DNA of 64,000 bases from Haloplanus natans DSM 17983 (GCF_000427685.1 NZ_KE386573.1:2960938-3024937); one strand, 5' to 3'; positions 47,231-55,027 are shown, numbered from the stretch's first letter. A program made the numbers and translations. The notes: a model not told the origin generated them from the sequence alone.

Positions 47231-48043
47231 ATGAGCTACGATCTGACCATCGACGAGAAACGCGTCTACGCCGAGCGAACGGGCGCCGACGAGGTGTTGA
47301 TCGCCGCCGAGGAGGGCGTGGTGGTCGCGTCGCTCTCCGACGACCGGGTGGGGGAGTTCGGCCTTGACCACCGGGCCGCCGCCCGCGACGTGGCCGCCGC
47401 GGGGAACCGGCGCGCCGTCGCCACCGACGAGGACGTACTCGTCGGCGACTACGATCCGACCGACTTCGGCCCCGCCGTCGCCGTCGGCTTCCACGACGGC
47501 GCGCTCCTCGCGGCCGGGCCGGGCGGGCGGGTCGCCCGCCTGGACGACGGGTGGACGACACTCGGCGGCGTGGAGACGCCACGCGCCATCGACGGCGGGA
47601 TGGTGGCCGCCGAGAGCGGGGTTCATCGGGTCGACGGCGACGGCCTCCGGAACGTCGGCCTCGGCGGCGTCCACGACGTGGTCGGTCGGGGGCTCCCCCT
47701 CGCGGCGACCGATCGCGGGCTGTATCGGCTGGGCAACGGCTGGATGGACGAACTCGACGGGGCGTTCCGTGTGGTGGCCAGCGAGGCGCCACGCTCCTCC
47801 GGGAGTCGGGAGGCCGACAGCCGAATCCACGCCGTCGGCGAGGCTGGCGTCTTCGCCCGCGAAGCGGTCGACGACTGGCGGGCCGTCGACGTGCCGAGCG
47901 ACACCCCCGTCGACGTGGGGTACACCGAGGCGGCGACGGTCGCAGTGACGGAGACGGGGACGCTACTGGCCGACGCCGGCGACGGGTGGCGGGCGCGCGA
48001 ACTGGGCGTGACCGGCGTCCAGCGGCTGGCTGTGCAGGCGTAG
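47231..48043 (+). CDS. HVO_0234-family beta-propeller protein, 270 aa
   Basis: Haloarchaeal family with repeated beta-propeller-like blades: IDEKRVYAERTGADEVLIAA, VGEFGLDHRAAARDVAA, and repeats such as GGRVARLDDGWTTLG, RGLYRLGNGWMDELDG. It lies directly before prs, as in relatives. No enzymatic residues are visible; probably a scaffold or sensor of cytosolic signals. Function unknown. Confidence 0.8.
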   Translation: MSYDLTIDEKRVYAERTGADEVLIAAEEGVVVASLSDDRVGEFGLDHRAAARDVAAAGNRRAVATDEDVLVGDYDPTDFGPAVAVGFHDGALLAAGPGGRVARLDDGWTTLGGVETPRAIDGGMVAAESGVHRVDGDGLRNVGLGGVHDVVGRGLPLAATDRGLYRLGNGWMDELDGAFRVVASEAPRSSGSREADSRIHAVGEAGVFAREAVDDWRAVDVPSDTPVDVGYTEAATVAVTETGTLLADAGDGWRARELGVTGVQRLAVQA

Positions 48044-48088
48044 GGATGGACGGAAACGGTTTTCGGGGCGGCCGTCGACCGACTGCAC

Positions 48089-48937
48089 ATGATCGTACCC
48101 GGGTCCGCATCACAGGCCCTCGGCGCGGCGCTCGCCGCCGAGACGGGGCACGAACTCGCCGCCGTGGACTACGAGCAGTTCCCCGACGGCGAACGCATGG
48201 CGTCGGTCGACATCGGCGACACCGACCGGGCGGTCGTCGTCGCGGCGACGACCACCGACGCGTCACACGTCGAACTCCTCCAGTTGCAGGACGCCGCCCA
48301 CGAGGCGGGCGCCGACGACGTGGTGACCGTCCTGCCGTACATGGGCTACGGCCGGCAGGAGCGCGCGTTCGAGGCGGGCCAACCCGTCTCCGCGCGGGCC
48401 GTCGCCCGCGCCATCTCGACCGGCACCGACCGGGTGGTCCTCGTCAACCCCCACGAGGCGTCGGTGACGGACTTCTTCGACGTGCCCTGTTCGGTCGTCG
48501 ACGCCGCGCCACAGTTGGCCGCCCCGCTCCCCACCGATCTGACCGACCCGCTCTTTCTCTCGCCCGACGCGGGCGCCATCGACCTCGCCGAGTCGGCGCG
48601 GGCCGCCTACGGCCGCGGCGCAATCGATTACTTCGAGAAGGTGCGCCACTCCGGCACCGAGGTGGAGATTACGCCGAGCGACGCCGTCGTCGAGGGACGG
48701 GACGTGGTGGTCGTCGACGACATCGTCGCCACCGGGTCGACGATGAGCGAATCCATCCGCGTCCTCCACGACCGGGATGCAAGCGGCGTGTTCGTGGCCT
48801 GTGTCCACCCGCTGTTCGCCCGAGACGCACGGACGAAGCTCGAACGCGCGGGCGTGACTGGCATCTACGCCACGGATACGGTCGAACGCGACGTGACCGC
48901 CACCTCCGTCGCGCCCGTCGTCGCCGACGTGCTGTAG
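48089..48937 (+). CDS. prs: ribose-phosphate diphosphokinase (PRPP synthase), 282 aa
   Basis: Makes PRPP from ribose-5-phosphate and ATP. Signatures: MIVPGSASQALGAALAAETG, PYMGYGRQERAFEAGQPVSA, the PRPP loop VVVDDIVATGSTMSESIRVL. Archaeal class, slightly short as usual. PRPP feeds histidine synthesis and Upp in this window. Confidence 0.95.
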   Translation: MIVPGSASQALGAALAAETGHELAAVDYEQFPDGERMASVDIGDTDRAVVVAATTTDASHVELLQLQDAAHEAGADDVVTVLPYMGYGRQERAFEAGQPVSARAVARAISTGTDRVVLVNPHEASVTDFFDVPCSVVDAAPQLAAPLPTDLTDPLFLSPDAGAIDLAESARAAYGRGAIDYFEKVRHSGTEVEITPSDAVVEGRDVVVVDDIVATGSTMSESIRVLHDRDASGVFVACVHPLFARDARTKLERAGVTGIYATDTVERDVTATSVAPVVADVL

Positions 48938-49120
48938 GGATGGTCCCTGACCCCGACGACGCCCTCGTTCTCGCCGCGGACTGCCGACGCCGTCCCGCAC
49001 TCGTCGACGCCCGCGACCGGATCGCGTGGGGAAACGGGCCGCGGCGCTGCGGTCGTGTGGGGTCCTGTAGATGTCGCCGTCTCCGGGACGCTTTTGAGAT
49101 CTGACGACGAGGCCACACGT

Positions 49121-49543
49121 ATGAGTGACGACTGCATCTTCTGTTCGATCGTCGACGGCGACATCCCCAGTTACACGGTCTACGAGGACGACGAAGTGAT
49201 GGCCTTCCTCGACGCCAACCCGCTGGCCCGGGGGCACACGCTCGTCATCCCGAAAGCGCACCACGAACGCGTCAACGACCTGCCGGCCGACCGGTCGACG
49301 GCGCTGTTCGACGCGGTCCACGACCTGACCGGCCGCGTCGAGGCGGCCGCCGACGCCGCGGCGACGACCATCGCTGTCAACAACGGCACTGCGGCCGGCC
49401 AGGAAGTGCCACACGTCCACGTCCACATCGTCCCCCGGTCCGAGGCGGACGGCGGCCGGCCGATCCACGCGCTGATCGAGGACCGTCCGGACGTGGACGA
49501 CGACGAACTCGACGACGTGGCCGCCGCCATCCGCGGCGACTGA
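49121..49543 (+). CDS. HIT-family hydrolase, 140 aa
   Basis: Histidine triad protein (HINT/Hit-like nucleotide phosphoramidase or dinucleotide hydrolase). Triad HVHVHIVPR; start MSDDCIFCSIVDGDIPSYTV with the CIFC pair; ARGHTLVIPKAHHERVNDL. ATG at 49121 gives the conserved start. The triad is intact; substrate not determined. Confidence 0.93.
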   Translation: MSDDCIFCSIVDGDIPSYTVYEDDEVMAFLDANPLARGHTLVIPKAHHERVNDLPADRSTALFDAVHDLTGRVEAAADAAATTIAVNNGTAAGQEVPHVHVHIVPRSEADGGRPIHALIEDRPDVDDDELDDVAAAIRGD

Positions 49544-49646
49544 GGGGGCGGCAGCTGTTTTCTAAACAATAACAGCAATGCGGCCATAATTTGATCGAAA
49601 AACGGGATCAATGCGATAAAATTCTACTAGGCCTGGTACCTGAAAG

Positions 49647-49655
49647 CATATATAC
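49647..49655 (+). promoter_or_regulatory. orphan TATA box
   Basis: CATATATAC in an AT-rich context, correctly spaced for a start near 49675, but with no recognised gene downstream. Candidate promoter of a small RNA. Confidence 0.45.
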
Positions 49656-49909
49656 TGGCAGTGCGTCCAGTTCAATGCACGAGGTGATCGAAGTACGAAC
49701 ACACCAGACGACGACCCACCGATCCCCAACACCGCGATGTCGTCACAGCCACGAACCGGTCAGTCTCTGGGTGCCAGAACATGGACATGCTACCCAGGTT
49801 ATCACTGGTCTGACGGTCCCGCTCGCTCCCGGCGGGACACACCCTGTTTTCTCGACGTACTGCGACTCACGACGATCCGTCCTCGTCGTCGGTCCACGCT
49901 CGACCATAG

Positions 49910-49983
49910 TAGCGTTTGGAACTGTTTGCACACCTGATCGCAGGACCGCGTGCGATCAGGAGTGCTCTGACTTACAAACGCTA
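49910..49983 (+). repeat. compound hairpin element, copy E
   Basis: Outer arms TAGCGTTTG (49910-49918) and CAAACGCTA (49975-49983) are perfect complements. Inner stem GCACACCTGATCGC (49928-49941) / GCGATCAGGAGTGC (49952-49965), 13 of 14 paired, over AGGACCGCGT. Flanks GAACTGTTT and CTGACTTAC are the family motif. It follows the orphan promoter by about 260 bases, on the same strand. Confidence 0.7.
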
Positions 49984-50075
49984 CGATAGCGATCGGTCAA
50001 AAAACGGAGACTGCTGTTACCGCCGATCGAACGACCGACGGCGCGAACGCGCCACGTCTCGACAGCCGACCGACC

Positions 50076-50321
50076 CTACGCCGCGTGCGGCACGTACGCC
50101 GACCCATCGCGGGCGACGACGCCCCGCTCGATCAGTGTCCGAAGAACGGGAAACAGTGAGATTTTGCTGATCTCGAGAGCGTCGGTGAGTTCGTCGATCG
50201 TCGCCCCGTCCGAGGCGGCGAGGAACACGTAGACCAGTTTCGACTCGGCGGCGGTCAGTCCCTCGGGAACGTCGATAGCGATGCGGTCGGATTCGGTCGC
50301 GTCGAACTGAGTGGCGCTCAT
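50076..50321 (-). CDS. small winged-helix (TrmB/MarR-like) protein, 81 aa
   Basis: MSATQFDATESDRIAIDVPE, then LTAAESKLVYVFLAASDGAT, IDELTDALEISKISLFPVLR and TLIERGVVARDGSAYVPHAA: a single winged helix of the TrmB type. ATG at 50321 has a TATA box (CTTTATGTATTT on the minus strand, 50344-50355) about 24 bases upstream. Likely a regulator; targets unknown. It borders a decayed region. Confidence 0.75.
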   Translation of the reverse strand: MSATQFDATESDRIAIDVPEGLTAAESKLVYVFLAASDGATIDELTDALEISKISLFPVLRTLIERGVVARDGSAYVPHAA

Positions 50322-50343
50322 CACGACTAGACTGTCAATCGAG

Positions 50344-50355
50344 AAATACATAAAG
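50344..50355 (-). promoter_or_regulatory. TATA box of the small winged-helix gene
   Basis: CTTTATGTATTT on the minus strand, 23-34 bases before the ATG at 50321; strong match to the haloarchaeal TATA consensus. Confidence 0.6.
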
Positions 50356-50583
50356 CTTTCTCCGAGTTGATACTTTCGTGAACGATCGGGAACGATCACA
50401 GATCGGGTGGTCGGCCGTCGGCAGAGAATCAGCAGTAGACGGCTTTCGTCCCGCATTTTCCGGTTTTTGGAGTTCGGACGGCCGCCGCCAGTCGGAGGAG
50501 ATAGTGTGTAACGATCGTGAGAAACATACTACGATCGTGATAGTTCGTGAACCGGTGGCACACATCGGCAGCGCAAAACCGAT

Positions 50584-50827
50584 TGGGGCCGTCCGGGGGC
50601 TACGTCGTCGCAGTCACTCCTCGCGTCGCTCGCCGTTTTGCTCCGGTTCTTGGGCGGCGAGCGCGGCCGGCGGGCGACGAGTTTGCGGGCGTCGGCCGCC
50701 GACACCGTCTCGCCGAGGAAGGTGGAGAGATAGCCCGGCAACAGCGGGAAGGCACAGGAAACGTCGCCCTACCCGCCGGGAACGCAAGAGCGAGCAGCGC
50801 CGGGGTAGCGAGACCGGGCACGGTCAC
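50584..50827 (-). pseudogene. ccdA-like (thiol:disulfide membrane transporter) remnant
   Basis: On the minus strand one frame starts VTVPGLATPALLALAFPAG and, after a frameshift near GGGCGACGTTTCC, another frame continues CAFPLLPGYLSTFLGETVS, matching the first CcdA membrane helix with its conserved Cys-x-Phe-Pro. It then runs into unrelated residues and stops. Only the N-terminal part (about 60 residues) survives. CcdA normally sends reducing power across the membrane to TlpA-like thioredoxins, whose remnant lies directly upstream. Confidence 0.65.
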
Positions 50828-51310
50828 GCACCGTCCACCAGCGGGTCGATCACGGCCTCGAACCCCTCGAAGGTGCGCGCTCGCACCGATGGGCCGCCCT
50901 CGACGGGCGTGCCGTCCGCCTCGAACACGAGGTTCGTTACCGGTTGGCGTCCCACCGCGCCGTCGCGGTCAGCCCGGGGTCGGTGACGACGGGCCACGTT
51001 CCGTCGTACTCCGCCCGGAACTCGCGGACGAGCGACCGGTCGATCTCGGGTGTGATCGACACCATGTGAAGCGTGTCGGGGTCGTACACAGCCCGGACCG
51101 CCGAAGTCGTCCATCTCGCGCTGGCAGGGCTTACACCACGTCGCGAAGAAGTCGCACCTCGCCGTCGGGACGCTCACCGCGCGTGAGGGGGTCGTCGGGG
51201 GTCGGGAAGGCGTCCGCGTCGCCCGTCGAACCGCCCGCACAGCCGGCGATACCGCCGCCGATCGCTGTACCGATGGCTCCGGAAAGGAGCCGACGCTGTC
51301 CGGAGGGCAT
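50824..51310 (-). pseudogene. tlpA/resA-like thioredoxin lipoprotein remnant, frameshifted
   Basis: The start MPSGQRRLLSGAIGTAIGGG leads to IAGCAGG, a Tat-like lipoprotein signal with a lipobox Cys. The thioredoxin CxxC is in another frame (CDFFATWCKPCQREMDDFG); a third frame gives VYDPDTLHMVSITPEID and RALVREFRAEYDGTWPVVTD-like residues; the end returns to NLVFEADGTPVEGGPSVRAR. At least three frame changes make it non-functional. Adjacent to the ccdA remnant and a MITE-like element. Confidence 0.75.
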
Positions 51311-51364
51311 GCAGCCGCGGACGTTTCCCACGACGGCATATATACGTCGGCGCCGTCCATCCGG

Positions 51365-51737
51365 TACTGTTTAGATTAGCGTACTTGGATTGGGGACACC
51401 TCGAAAGCCCCGACTCCCTGGAGTCGGGGGCCTCGCTGCGGTCCTCGGCCTCCGGCCTGCGGTCCTTGCGTTGGCCGCCTTCCTCCAGCAGCGAGGGAGC
51501 AAAGCTCCCTCGGGCAATCGGGCGGCTCCGCCGCCCGATGACGAGTCGCCCCTTTCAGTCCCGCCCGGCGGCGGCCGGTTGGCCAGCCGATGCGGGTGGG
51601 ACTGAAAGGGGCCGGCGTCTCGGCGAACCCGGACGACGCAAGCACCGCAACGCAGTGAGGAGCGCAGCGAGTCCTGGGAGCCGAGACGCCGGGGGCTTTC
51701 GAGGTGGTCCCGGTTTCACAGGCTTATCTAAACACTA
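51365..51737. mobile_element. MITE/PATE-like non-coding element, 373 bp
   Basis: Terminal inverted repeats TACTGTTTAGATTAGC (51365-51380) and GCTTATCTAAACACTA (51722-51737), 14 of 16 matching. Inside, CACCTCGAAAGCCCC pairs with GGGGCTTTCGAGGTG near the right end; CCCCGACTCCCTGGAGTCGGGG is a hairpin (51408-51429); GCCCCTTTCAGTCCC (51548-51562) pairs with GGGACTGAAAGGGGC (51598-51612); GGCGTCTCGG (51614-51623) pairs with CCGAGACGCC (51681-51690). No ORF is credible. It resembles palindrome-associated non-autonomous elements of haloarchaea. No clear target duplication. Confidence 0.65.
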
Positions 51738-51765
51738 CTGTCTCTCCGATCCCGAGTCGACCCGA

Positions 51766-51776
51766 CCTTTTAATCC
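51766..51776 (+). promoter_or_regulatory. TATA box of the MinD-like gene
   Basis: CCTTTTAATCC lies 23-33 bases before the ATG at 51799, outside the mobile element. Confidence 0.5.
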
Positions 51777-51798
51777 GACGCCGCGCAGAACTCGTGAC

Positions 51799-52545
51799 AT
51801 GACCGACGCCGGCGACGAGACGGCCGCCCTCGTGGGCGCGACGGGCGGGGCGGGCACCACACGGCTGACGATCGAACTCGGCGCCCTCCTCGCGAACGAC
51901 GGTCGTAAAGTCGCCGTCTTCGACGCCGCGTTCGCGACCCAGGGACTGTCCGACTACCTCCCCGGCCGGATCAACCCCGACCTGACCGCACTGCTCACCG
52001 ACGAGCGTGACGCGCCCCTCTCGGCGGGACTGGTCGACTTCCCGCTCGACGACGCCGCGGGCCGACTGGCGTGCTGCCCCGCCGCTGCACCGTTCGAACG
52101 CATCGCTCGGGCGAAGTCGCCGGCGGCCGCACAGGCTCTCGAATCCCGCATCGCCGCCGCGGCCGACGCGTTCGATCACGTCCTCGTCGACACGCCACCC
52201 GTGGCCGCCAACCAGGCCGTCGCCGCGGTGACCGCCGCCGCCCGAACCGTCGTCGTCGCCCCCGCGACGACCCGCGGCCGCGACGGCGTTCAACGAGCGA
52301 TCGGCCGTCTCGACGACCTCGAGGTCGGCGTCGACGCCGTCGTCGCGACGCGGGGCGACCTGTCCGTCGCCGACGCGGCGGTGCCGGAAACCGAGGGCGA
52401 GGTGACGGCCGCACCGACCTGTCTCTCCGAGCGGTCGACCGCCGCCGCCGTCGCCGACGTGGCGAGCGTCGCCCTCGGCGTCGACCCTTCGACCGGCGAC
52501 GGACAGGGCCTGCTCGACTCCGTGGGCGAGTTCGTCTCGCGGTAG
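51799..52545 (+). CDS. MinD/ParA-like protein with degenerate P-loop, 248 aa
   Basis: Fold of the MinD/ParA ATPases: ALVGATGGAGTTRLTIELGA at 10-29, where deviant Walker A would be KGGVGKTT; switch I-like VAVFDAAFATQGLSDYLPG, and the Walker A'/B-like HVLVDTPPVAANQAV at about 130. Both the signature Lys and the P-loop Lys are missing (T15 and T20 in their place). So ATP binding is doubtful. It may be a pseudo-ATPase regulator of a real MinD. No partner gene nearby. Confidence 0.75.
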   Translation: MTDAGDETAALVGATGGAGTTRLTIELGALLANDGRKVAVFDAAFATQGLSDYLPGRINPDLTALLTDERDAPLSAGLVDFPLDDAAGRLACCPAAAPFERIARAKSPAAAQALESRIAAAADAFDHVLVDTPPVAANQAVAAVTAAARTVVVAPATTRGRDGVQRAIGRLDDLEVGVDAVVATRGDLSVADAAVPETEGEVTAAPTCLSERSTAAAVADVASVALGVDPSTGDGQGLLDSVGEFVSR

Positions 52546-52736
52546 CGCCACACGTGCTCCGTGTGAGTCGCTACCGTCTCTCTGAAAAACGGTTATTGTC
52601 GTTCGACTGATGTGTGTGGACACGATGACCCTCCGTACGATCGACTGAGTGCGAGCCCAGTCGCGAGGCCCTCCTCCGGCGGGGCTCCCCGACTCGAGGC
52701 GTCCGATCGCCAACCAACGCCCTCTCCCCGCCACCG

Positions 52737-52967
52737 ATGTTCGATCACACACAGTCCGAGACGTATCGCCCCCACCCGCACACGTACAGCGTGACCGGCA
52801 GCGCCCTCCTTGCCGCCGCCGTCCCCGCCGTGTGCTGGGCGATCAACTACCCGCTGACGACGGCGCTGTTCGTCGGCGCCAGCGCCGGCGTCCGCACGCT
52901 CCGATCACGGGGCGTCGACGCCGACGCCACGGACCCGCGTGCCGTCGAGGCGGCCGAGAGTCGGTGA
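52737..52967 (+). CDS. small membrane protein, 76 aa
   Basis: MFDHTQSETYRPHPHTYSVT, then one or two hydrophobic stretches (about 21-38 and 39-52: GSALLAAAVPAVCWAINYPL, TTALFVGASAGVRTL). Acidic C-terminus. Start and function uncertain; family not recognised. Confidence 0.5.
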   Translation: MFDHTQSETYRPHPHTYSVTGSALLAAAVPAVCWAINYPLTTALFVGASAGVRTLRSRGVDADATDPRAVEAAESR

Positions 52968-53002
52968 GCCACGCGTGCCGTCGCCGCGACGGCTGATATC
53001 GA

Positions 53003-53455
53003 TCACTCCTCGACGCCCAGTTCGTCTCGCGCGTCGGCGAGCACCTCGCGTGCGTGTCCGTCCGGGTCGGCCAGGGCCGGGTCGTACGTGGCGAGGACTT
53101 CGCCGTCGCCGACCAGAAACGTCACGCGGTCGGTGTGGCCCCCGTCGGTCGGGACGCCGAACGCCGACGCGACGGTGCCGTCCGGGTCGGCGAGCAGGTC
53201 GAACTGGACCCCCTCCTCCTCGGCGAAGTCGGCGTGGGTGTCGACATCGTCCATCGAGACGCCGTACACTGCGACGCCGAGCCCGCGGAATTCGGGGAGT
53301 GCGGCCTGGAAATCGGCCGCCTCGATGGTGCAGCCACCGGTGAAATCCTTCGGATAGAAGTACACCACCGTCAGTTCCGTGAAGTCGGGCGTGACCGACT
53401 CGCCGTCCTGGTTCCGTGCCGTCACGTCGGGTGCCGGATCGCCGGATTCGAGCAT
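53003..53455 (-). CDS. peroxiredoxin (Bcp/PrxQ type), 150 aa
   Basis: Thiol peroxidase reducing hydroperoxides. Peroxidatic C42 in YPKDFTGGCTIEAADF with P35/T39 of the PxxxTxxC motif; MLESGDPAPDVTARNQDGES at the start; YGVSMDDVDTHADFAEEEG; LVGDGEVLATYDPA. No second Cys at the PrxQ resolving position, so it probably uses an external thiol. ATG 53455 chosen; the upstream in-frame extension is Arg/Pro-rich. Confidence 0.92.
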   Translation of the reverse strand: MLESGDPAPDVTARNQDGESVTPDFTELTVVYFYPKDFTGGCTIEAADFQAALPEFRGLGVAVYGVSMDDVDTHADFAEEEGVQFDLLADPDGTVASAFGVPTDGGHTDRVTFLVGDGEVLATYDPALADPDGHAREVLADARDELGVEE

Positions 53456-53544
53456 CGGCCGTCGTTCGGGCGGCGGCGAGTTAACGGGTTCGGCGTGCGG
53501 CCGGGTTCGCGCGCCAAACCTGCGTTCCGCTCCGTCGTCTGAAC

Positions 53545-53676
53545 TATGTGGCCGTCGACGTGGTCTCACGGCGCATGGCGGAAGCCGCCCCGGGCGCCGT
53601 GTTCTACGACCTCACCGAGAAGGGGCGTGACCTCGCCGGCGTGCTCGACGAGTTCGGGGCGTGGGCACGACGCTGA
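53545..53676 (+). pseudogene. C-terminal fragment of an HxlR-type regulator
   Basis: The frame reads DVVSRRMAEAAPGAVFYDLT, then EKGRDLAGVLDEFGAWARR and stop. This is the end of a HxlR-family winged helix (wing, YxLTEKG, amphipathic C-terminal helix). No start or N-terminal helix-turn-helix exists upstream: the sequence at 53460-53545 belongs to the peroxiredoxin leader. So it is a truncated remnant, overlapping the 3' end of the nitroreductase gene on the other strand. Confidence 0.65.
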
Positions 53677-54593
53677 AGCGAAGAAGCCCCGCCGAGGCCG
53701 AGCGTCGTCGCGAGCCGCTCCCGGCAGTCCGGGCGCTCCAGAATCTGGCTCATCGGGTGGACGGCGACGCCCGCCGCACTGGCCCGGAGGGCGATGCGCT
53801 CGAACGCCCGCCCCGTCTCGACGCGGGCGATCGGGTCGTCGGTGTCCGTCGCCAACACCGCGACGACGGGCGCGCTCTCGATCAGCCGCGAGCTCTTCGC
53901 GGCCTCCCGGTCCCCGAGATCAAGGTGGGTGACGACGGCCTGGCCGACGCGGGCCAGGAGCCACGATTGACCGAGCGCGCCCAACCCGATCCAGCGCCCC
54001 AGCTCCGCCCGATACGCCTGGTCGGCCATCTGCAGCCGATCGGCCTCGGCCTGCAACTCGCCGACGGCGCGTTTCGCGTCGCCGTCGACGAACCGGACCG
54101 TCACGGCGTCGGCGTTGACGGCCGCGGCGAGTCGGTCCCGCATCGTCGTCCCTAACGGCGCCCCGTCGAACGGGTCGTGGCTCGTCCGCCGCGTCGTGAG
54201 CGCGTCGAAACGCGCCGACCGCTCGGCCGGAGGGTCGCCGTCGCCCCCAAGCGTCACCGTCGCCACGCGGTCCGTGTCGTCTCCGTGGTACGTCACCGCC
54301 GCGTCGACGCCGAACCCCTCGGCGGCGACGAGGATGTTCTCGACGGCACAGCCGAGGCTCACGAACAGTTCACGCCGGTCCGGGTCCGCGGCCCGAAGCC
54401 AGCGCGACTCGTCGGCCGCGACATCGATCCGCTCCCCCTCGATGCGGAATCGCCACGGCTGGGCGTTGTGGCTGGAGGGCGCCAGAATCGCGTAGCGCAG
54501 GCAGAACCGCGCCCGCTCCTCGATCGGCGCCTCCGCGGGGTAGTCGTCGGCGTCGATCGCCCAGACTGATCGGGTGAGGTCCTTGGCGGACAT
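53604..54593 (-). CDS. Acg-type nitroreductase-like protein with replaced C-terminus, 329 aa
   Basis: Acg/nitroreductase-like FMN-binding fold: RFCLRYAILAPSSHNAQPWR, FDALTTRRTSHDPFDGAPLG, ESAPVVAVLATDTDDPIARV, GRAFERIALRASAAGVAVHP, MSQILERPDCRERLATTLGL. From about residue 299 (ASSLQRRAHAPNSSSTPARS) the sequence is antisense to the HxlR fragment and not like the family, so the normal last 30-40 residues have been lost at a recombination junction. Activity is uncertain. Confidence 0.75.
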   Translation of the reverse strand: MSAKDLTRSVWAIDADDYPAEAPIEERARFCLRYAILAPSSHNAQPWRFRIEGERIDVAADESRWLRAADPDRRELFVSLGCAVENILVAAEGFGVDAAVTYHGDDTDRVATVTLGGDGDPPAERSARFDALTTRRTSHDPFDGAPLGTTMRDRLAAAVNADAVTVRFVDGDAKRAVGELQAEADRLQMADQAYRAELGRWIGLGALGQSWLLARVGQAVVTHLDLGDREAAKSSRLIESAPVVAVLATDTDDPIARVETGRAFERIALRASAAGVAVHPMSQILERPDCRERLATTLGLGGASSLQRRAHAPNSSSTPARSRPFSVRS

Positions 54594-54656
54594 GTGTACG
54601 ACTAGTCACGAACCGGCATAGTTTCACGGGGTGGGGGCCAGGGGTCGAGAACGCCG

Positions 54657-54890
54657 CTACCGCAGGTCGCCGACCGAACTCATCGTCTCCGCCAGTGCGT
54701 CGCGCTTTTGCACCGTCGCGTTCGCGTCGGGTTCGCGAACGCCCGCCACGGCGTCGGCGAGTTCCGGCACCGGGTCGTGCGTCTCGACGTACGTCGCCAG
54801 CGCGACGTCGGCCTCGTCGGCGCCGACGAGTTCGACCGCCTCGGCCCGGGAGAGGTCCCCATCGAGCCAGTGGCGGGAGGGAATACTCTC
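54657..54890 (-). pseudogene. 3' fragment of an unknown gene
   Basis: The frame ends WLDGDLSRAEAVELVGADEA, DVALATYVETHDPVPELADA and a short tail. It has GC-rich haloarchaeal codons, but upstream of about 54890 the sequence changes to AT-rich DNA and the frame loses its character. I read it as a gene truncated by insertion of the island to its right. Family not recognised. Confidence 0.4.
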
Positions 54891-55027
54891 ACCGGAAGAC
54901 TGCCCCGAACTGCACGTGGAGTATTGCACACAGAGTCGTATTCCGTCTTGTCTGTAGCGGGAGTCATGTACTGAATAGAGAGGGGTGTAGTCAGTATATG
55001 CTGGCATCGATAAACGTAATAGATCTA

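Larger units (their letters stand above)
49544..50075. other. gene-poor region with an orphan promoter and hairpin E
   Basis: AT-richer than its surroundings. A strong TATA-like CATATATAC (49647-49655) lies 20-28 bases before an ATG at 49675. The frame from it (104 aa to 49989) has no recognisable domain and runs through hairpin E. I consider a short untranslated RNA from about 49675 ending at hairpin E at least as likely as a protein. No tRNA or rRNA signature seen. Confidence 0.4.

Noticed and set aside
48940-49104. 54-aa plus-strand frame between prs and the HIT gene
   Set aside because: Starts MVPDPDDALVLAADCRRRPA but then turns into Arg/Cys-rich sequence, has no promoter or family features; not enough to call.
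38861-49983. Kink-turn or C/D-box RNA reading of the CTGA in hairpin flanks
   Set aside because: The right flank often has CTGA but no box C (RTGATGA) is found in the left flank, so a snoRNA-type motif is not supported.
51398-51705. Inverted repeats of the MITE-like element as a CRISPR or an IS with transposase
   Set aside because: No regularly spaced direct repeats and no transposase frame; the pattern is nested inverted repeats within one element.
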